Below, piece after piece: positions 60,331-64,000 of a stretch of 64,000 nt of DNA (position 1 is its first letter; every line of letters begins with the position of its first letter). Source of the DNA: Lacibacter sp. H407 (GTDB taxonomy: Bacteria; Bacteroidota; Bacteroidia; Chitinophagales; Chitinophagaceae); assembly GCF_037892605.1 (NCBI RefSeq), contig NZ_JBBKTU010000001.1, forward strand, positions 2,914,001 through 2,978,000, given 5' to 3'. The translations under genes and the position numbers were made by a program. A model generated the notes under the pieces. The model was given only the letters and a program-made list of their open reading frames with translations, was not told where the DNA came from and made no database searches.

Positions 60331-61227
60331 TTATTTGATCGTCAACTCATCATACACAGCCGTAAGCGATCGTTCAATACCGCCGCCGATCCACTCAGTA
60401 ACACCGGGAATTGATTTGTTCTTTAAAAATTCTTCTTTTGTTTTTCCGGCTTTTATTTCTGTTTCGCCAAATACCAATAGCTTCTCAAAATAATCCTGCA
60501 TGGCTTTGATGTCATTTGCTTTTCCATACACTTCAAATCCTTCGGAAGCATGACCATACACAAATGTTGTTTTCTTATTAAAATGCTTGATTGTTTTTTC
60601 TAACACTTCAATCCAACTTTTAATGGAAGCACCTGCTGTGCGGTCAATAAACGGATAACGACGGTTGTTGATCAGGTCGCCCATGTGTACAATATCTGCA
60701 TGTTCAAAATGGATCAATGCATCACCATCGGTATGTGCAGCACCAAAATAATGCAACGTAATTTTTTCATTACCTATCTTTTGGCTCCATGTTTTGCCAA
60801 ATGTTTGGTTAGGAAATAATTGTTTGTCTTCTGTTTTACTTTGTTTGGCTACACGTTCCTGGTTTGCTTTTGAATTTTCATGCGCCAATACATTTTCAAC
60901 CAAACCTTTGAACGAAATATTACCACCGCTATGATCGCCATGGTGATGAGTGTTGATGAGTAGTTTGAACGGTTGCTCCGATCTCTTTTTCAATTCATCG
61001 ATCAAGTGCTTGCTTTGTTCGGGGAACTGCGTGTCAACTACCACCATGCCTTCTTTGCTGATATAAAACAGAATGGTGCCTCCACGTTCTGTAAACACAC
61101 CAATATTATCGGTGAGCATTTTTATTTTCCATGCTTCCTGTTGAAAGATCTGTGCAAGTAATGATTGTTGAAAAGCCAATGCACCAATACCGAGTGTGGC
61201 TGATTGAAGAAAGAATTTTCTGTTCAT
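60331..61227 (-). CDS. Metallo-beta-lactamase-fold hydrolase, exported
   Basis: The 298-residue protein has a signal peptide (NRKFFLQSATLGIGALAFQQ), then the MBL motif INTHHHGDHSGG, further ligand His in GAAHTDGDALIHFEHAD, DLINNRRYPFID and YGHASEG. It binds two metal ions and hydrolyses an unknown substrate; the group includes quorum-quenching lactonases and SoxH-like proteins. The small membrane-protein gene follows after 4 bases. Confidence 0.9.
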   Translation of the reverse strand: MNRKFFLQSATLGIGALAFQQSLLAQIFQQEAWKIKMLTDNIGVFTERGGTILFYISKEGMVVVDTQFPEQSKHLIDELKKRSEQPFKLLINTHHHGDHSGGNISFKGLVENVLAHENSKANQERVAKQSKTEDKQLFPNQTFGKTWSQKIGNEKITLHYFGAAHTDGDALIHFEHADIVHMGDLINNRRYPFIDRTAGASIKSWIEVLEKTIKHFNKKTTFVYGHASEGFEVYGKANDIKAMQDYFEKLLVFGETEIKAGKTKEEFLKNKSIPGVTEWIGGGIERSLTAVYDELTIK

Positions 61228-61291
61228 GTTATGGCAATTGTGAAGTTGTAAATGCTATACAGTTCAATCTAGTATTTTGTTGTTGAAGTTA

Positions 61292-62533
61292 TCAATATTC
61301 CAACTTTCGAAGACGGGGTGCTTTTAGCCAGGTAGCAATAACCACAGCAACCGTCATACATCCACCAAAGATCACAGATGGAACTACGCCCATCAGTCGT
61401 GCCGCAATACCACTTTCAAACTGGCCCAGTTCGTTACTGCTGTTGATGAACATACTGTTTACACTCATTACCCTGCCTCTCAATTCATCCGGCGTTTTTA
61501 ATTGCAAAATAGTACCACGTACTACAATACTGATGCCATCTAACAAACCTGCGAGAAACAAGGCCATGAACGATAGCCAGAATAATTGAGAGATGCCGAA
61601 AATGATGATGCATACTCCAAAGCCGGCAACTGCATAAAGCAGCAATTTTCCTTGCTGTTTGCGCAGAGGGAACACCGTTAGTAATACGACAATTACGATG
61701 GCTCCAAAATCTGCTGCTGCATTCAACCATCCAAAACCAATGGGCCCTACTTTCAAAATGTCTTTTGCAAACACCGGCACCATGGCTACGGCACCACCAA
61801 ACAATACGGCAAACATATCCAGTACTAATACGCTCAATACTTCTTTTGTTTTATACACAAACCGGATGCCTTCTTTCACACTTTCCCATGTTTTCTTTTC
61901 GGCCTGTGCAGGTGCTGGTTTATTGTCAACAGTTGTGAAGATGAGTAGGGCCAACGCAATCGATAAAATGATGGCTGTTAAGGTGCCCGTAATACCAAAA
62001 CCGGCAATGAGAAAACCTGCCAATGCATGTCCTGTTACCGAAGCTGTTAACCATGTACCCTGACTCCACGTTACAGCGTTTGGAAGCACGGGTCTTGGAA
62101 CCAATTGCGAAATAATTGCTCCGAACGATGGTCCGCTGAAAGCACGGATGATACCGGTTACAAAAATTACAACGTACACCAGTGAGATAATTGTTGCTTT
62201 CCCAAACTGCTGTTCAAAATAGGCAGTGGAAATGAATACTAACAGTGCCACGCAAACGCCATACGATAAGACAGAGCGAATGATCATATTGCGACGATCG
62301 CTTTGATCAACCACATGACCAGCATATAACGCCATTGAAACGGCAGGGATCACTTCTGCCAAACCAATCAAACCCAGCGCCAACGGATCGCCGGTAAGTT
62401 CATACATCCACCAGCCAACCAGGGTGCCCATCATTCGTAAACCCATAATGAACAAAAACCTTGCAATGGCAAAGTTTCTGAATTCGGTAATACGCACAGC
62501 CTGAAATGGATCGGTTGGTAATGGAGTTGTCAC
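61292..62533 (-). CDS. MFS transporter, EntS-like
   Basis: The start is GTG at 62533. The 413-residue protein has about 12 membrane helices and the motif-A-like GHVVDQSDRRNMIIR between helices 2 and 3. It matches the MFS_3/EntS group of exporters for small molecules such as siderophores or drugs. A TAGATTTG promoter box ends 4 bases before the GTG, indicating a leaderless mRNA and confirming this start. Confidence 0.9.
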   Translation of the reverse strand: MTTPLPTDPFQAVRITEFRNFAIARFLFIMGLRMMGTLVGWWMYELTGDPLALGLIGLAEVIPAVSMALYAGHVVDQSDRRNMIIRSVLSYGVCVALLVFISTAYFEQQFGKATIISLVYVVIFVTGIIRAFSGPSFGAIISQLVPRPVLPNAVTWSQGTWLTASVTGHALAGFLIAGFGITGTLTAIILSIALALLIFTTVDNKPAPAQAEKKTWESVKEGIRFVYKTKEVLSVLVLDMFAVLFGGAVAMVPVFAKDILKVGPIGFGWLNAAADFGAIVIVVLLTVFPLRKQQGKLLLYAVAGFGVCIIIFGISQLFWLSFMALFLAGLLDGISIVVRGTILQLKTPDELRGRVMSVNSMFINSSNELGQFESGIAARLMGVVPSVIFGGCMTVAVVIATWLKAPRLRKLEY

Positions 62534-62537
62534 AAAA

Positions 62538-62545
62538 CAAATCTA
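62538..62545 (-). promoter_or_regulatory. TAnnTTTG box for the MFS gene, leaderless arrangement
   Basis: TAGATTTG on the minus strand is followed by TTTT and the GTG start at 62533. The upstream TTG element is poor. Confidence 0.55.
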
Positions 62546-62581
62546 TGAACTAATCGCTCAATTTAATAAAATGCGGAACGT

Positions 62582-63214
62582 TCAGGGAAGTGTAATGTAA
62601 TGTTGCCCTTGTTCGTATTCCTGATCCAGCGCATCAATAATTACCTGCAAATGTTTTTCATTGCTCAAAAAATCGGCATTGCTGGCATCAACGAACAGTG
62701 TTTTAATATTATGCTGTTTGATGTATTGCGTATATGTTTCCTGGATACTCAGCAGGTAGTCGTCGCCGATCTGCTGTTCGTAGCTGCGGTTTCTTCGTTT
62801 GATGTTCTGTTGTAAACGGTCAACGGGTGAATGGAGGTAAATAAGAATTTCCGGTTGCACCAATTGCTGATGGATGATATCAAACAAACTCTGGTACAAT
62901 CGAAATTCATCGGCCGGTAAATTCACCTTTGCAAACAACAGGCATTTTGTGAATAGATAATCAGAAATCGTAATGGAGTTAAAAAGGTCTTGCGTATGCA
63001 GCAGATCTTTCAACTGTTTGTAGCGCTCAGCCATAAAAAACAATTCCAGCGGAAAGGCGAACTGCTGCGGGTTTTCGTAAAACTTGGGCAGGAATGGATT
63101 GTCTGCAAATTCTTCTAGTATCAACCGGGCATTAAAATATTTACTGAGCAAGTGTGCCAGTGTGGTTTTACCAGCGCCAATATTTCCTTCTATAGTTACA
63201 AAGTTGTACTTCAT
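62582..63214 (-). CDS. Deoxynucleoside kinase (dGK/dAK type)
   Basis: The 210-residue protein has the P-loop IEGNIGAGKTTLA, the substrate segment FPLELFFMAERYKQL, and a DRLQQNIKRRNRSYEQQ lid region. It phosphorylates deoxyadenosine, deoxyguanosine or deoxycytidine in nucleotide salvage. It is one of two folate/nucleotide genes at the end of the window (with folK 114 bases upstream on the same strand). Confidence 0.93.
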   Translation of the reverse strand: MKYNFVTIEGNIGAGKTTLAHLLSKYFNARLILEEFADNPFLPKFYENPQQFAFPLELFFMAERYKQLKDLLHTQDLFNSITISDYLFTKCLLFAKVNLPADEFRLYQSLFDIIHQQLVQPEILIYLHSPVDRLQQNIKRRNRSYEQQIGDDYLLSIQETYTQYIKQHNIKTLFVDASNADFLSNEKHLQVIIDALDQEYEQGQHYITLP

Positions 63215-63328
63215 CCGGGTGGCAAATTAAAGCAAGCACAGAAATCCTCACATCAATTTATACAGTTTGTGGAAAAGTATGTTTTACTTTCGGCTGCTCC
63301 GGGCTGTACGACGAAAAACATCAACTTA

Positions 63329-63814
63329 TCAATGTTTTATCACAGCCAATTGATCGGCGCATTCTTTCAGCAATGTGTTGATCGTTTTTTTGTAAACAGG
63401 ATGAATTTTTCCGGGCGACAGTTCTGCCAGCGGTATCAATACAAATTTTCGATCCTGAATAGCAGGGTGGGGTAGTGTAACAATTGCTGAATGATAAATA
63501 AGTGCGTCGTAAAATAAAATATCAAGATCAATGGTGCGTGGTCCATATTTTTCGATGCGTACACGGCCCAGGTTCAGCTCGATCTCCAACAGTTTTTTCA
63601 TGAGATCATCGGGCGGCAGTTTGGTACGGATCGAAATGACTTTGTTAAGAAAAGAAGCCTGTTTGGTATTGCCCCAGGCGGCCGTTTCGTAAATCGATGA
63701 TTCGTTTACAATGCTGCCGCAGTACAATTGTATTTGTTGCATAGCTTTTTGAAGGAACTGTTTCCGTTGGCCTTGATTACTTCCGAGTAAAATAAAAACA
63801 TGATGCAGCGGCAT
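63329..63814 (-). CDS. folK: 2-amino-4-hydroxy-6-hydroxymethyldihydropteridine diphosphokinase
   Basis: The 161-residue protein is a standard HPPK: LLGSNQGQRKQFLQ at the start, FLNKVISIRTKLPP, and the catalytic ELNLGRVRIEKYGPRTIDLD, LFYD. It transfers pyrophosphate to 6-hydroxymethyl-dihydropterin in folate synthesis. A TATTTTTA box ends 4 bases before the ATG. Confidence 0.95.
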   Translation of the reverse strand: MPLHHVFILLGSNQGQRKQFLQKAMQQIQLYCGSIVNESSIYETAAWGNTKQASFLNKVISIRTKLPPDDLMKKLLEIELNLGRVRIEKYGPRTIDLDILFYDALIYHSAIVTLPHPAIQDRKFVLIPLAELSPGKIHPVYKKTINTLLKECADQLAVIKH

Positions 63815-63818
63815 GCTG

Positions 63819-63826
63819 TAAAAATA
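63819..63826 (-). promoter_or_regulatory. TAnnTTTG-like box for folK, leaderless arrangement
   Basis: TATTTTTA on the minus strand (one mismatch, last base) ends 4 bases before the folK ATG at 63814. Confidence 0.45.
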
Positions 63827-63886
63827 GGGCAGATACAGTTGCTAACCTTTTTGCAGCGTGACTACTTTTCGTTGTACGGCTTACGG

Positions 63887-63913
63887 TTGGCAACACTAAA
63901 ACAAATAGCTTTG
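63887..63913 (+). promoter_or_regulatory. Promoter for the gene starting at 63918
   Basis: TTG at 63887-63889, 16 bases, then TAGCTTTG at 63906-63913, an exact TAnnTTTG, with 4 bases (CGGC) before the ATG. Confidence 0.55.
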
Positions 63914-63917
63914 CGGC

Positions 63918-64000
63918 ATGAGTCAATCGTACAGCCAGTGGAAAGCAATGCTGGCTATTTCCAAAGCAAGTTTTCGGGCCATCTTCCGAAGTCCGTCGGC
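63918..64000 (+). CDS. Start of a gene, possibly an ABC transporter permease (truncated by window)
   Basis: An ATG at 63918 opens a frame that runs to the end of the window: MSQSYSQWKAMLAISKASFR, then AIFRSPS. A soluble Ser-rich start followed by a basic turn, before an expected first helix, resembles Bacteroidota ABC-2 permeases. Only 27 codons are seen. The promoter box 4 bases upstream supports a real start. Confidence 0.5.
   Translation, partial: MSQSYSQWKAMLAISKASFRAIFRSPS

Overview
The window is a stretch of Bacteroidota chromosome, most probably from the family Chitinophagaceae. The evidence is three proteins with type IX secretion (T9SS) C-terminal signals, many short lipoproteins, promoters of the Bacteroidota type (TTG or TTTG, about 16-21 bases, then TAnnTTTG), weak Shine-Dalgarno sequences, and BTRD1, GEVED, FAS1 and DUF1080 domain proteins. 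I found no tRNA, rRNA or CRISPR array. Genus-level placement is inference.

Layout: 1-2102 holds the end of an astacin protease, a secreted protein of unknown function and two terminators. 2129-12276, all on the minus strand, is a type I restriction-modification locus. Its order is hsdM, three unrecognised genes (two encode membrane proteins), hsdS and hsdR, with 4-base overlaps and short gaps. It is followed by a lipoprotein, two small unknown genes and an HNH nuclease. This is the best candidate in the window for an undescribed system. 12487-17272 carries a repeat lipoprotein and a large T9SS metalloprotease. 17915-28196 is a signalling region: a 7-helix membrane protein with a LuxR-type kinase and regulator, a BTRD1 protein, a Kelch lipoprotein, a phytochrome-type kinase with an Rcp1-like regulator and a receiver-kinase hybrid, then a kinase paralogue that has lost its catalytic residues.

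28216-33305 has a serine hydrolase, a DUF1080 protein, a DtxR/MntR-like repressor with a ZIP metal transporter, and a lipoprotein. 33437-38256 has RidA, an alpha-glucan phosphorylase whose PLP lysine is replaced by Thr, a REP-associated transposase beside REP palindromes, a thioesterase and a two-FAS1 lipoprotein. 38316-46973 has an Uup-like ABC-F ATPase, a FAS1 lipoprotein, a membrane-anchored J-protein that apparently starts at CTG, a saccharopine-dehydrogenase-like protein, fRMsr, a GHL10 glycosidase and a dienelactone hydrolase. 47220-64000 is mostly housekeeping and metabolism: DoxX-like protein, a T9SS type B adhesin-like protein, an amidohydrolase/NTF2 fusion, DUF5694, gcvP, an ArsR/AHSA1 pair, YkgJ-like protein, thioredoxin, UbiX, an MBL hydrolase, an MFS exporter, a deoxynucleoside kinase and folK.

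Three cross-cutting patterns stand out. Degenerate palindromic or tandem repeats fill many spacers, and two have apparently entered coding sequence in frame (hsdM and uup). Several genes have TAnnTTTG boxes only 3-5 bases before the start codon, which suggests leaderless mRNAs. A 37-base sequence is present twice at 58698-58934, each time directly before its own minus-strand terminator, like a duplicated small RNA.
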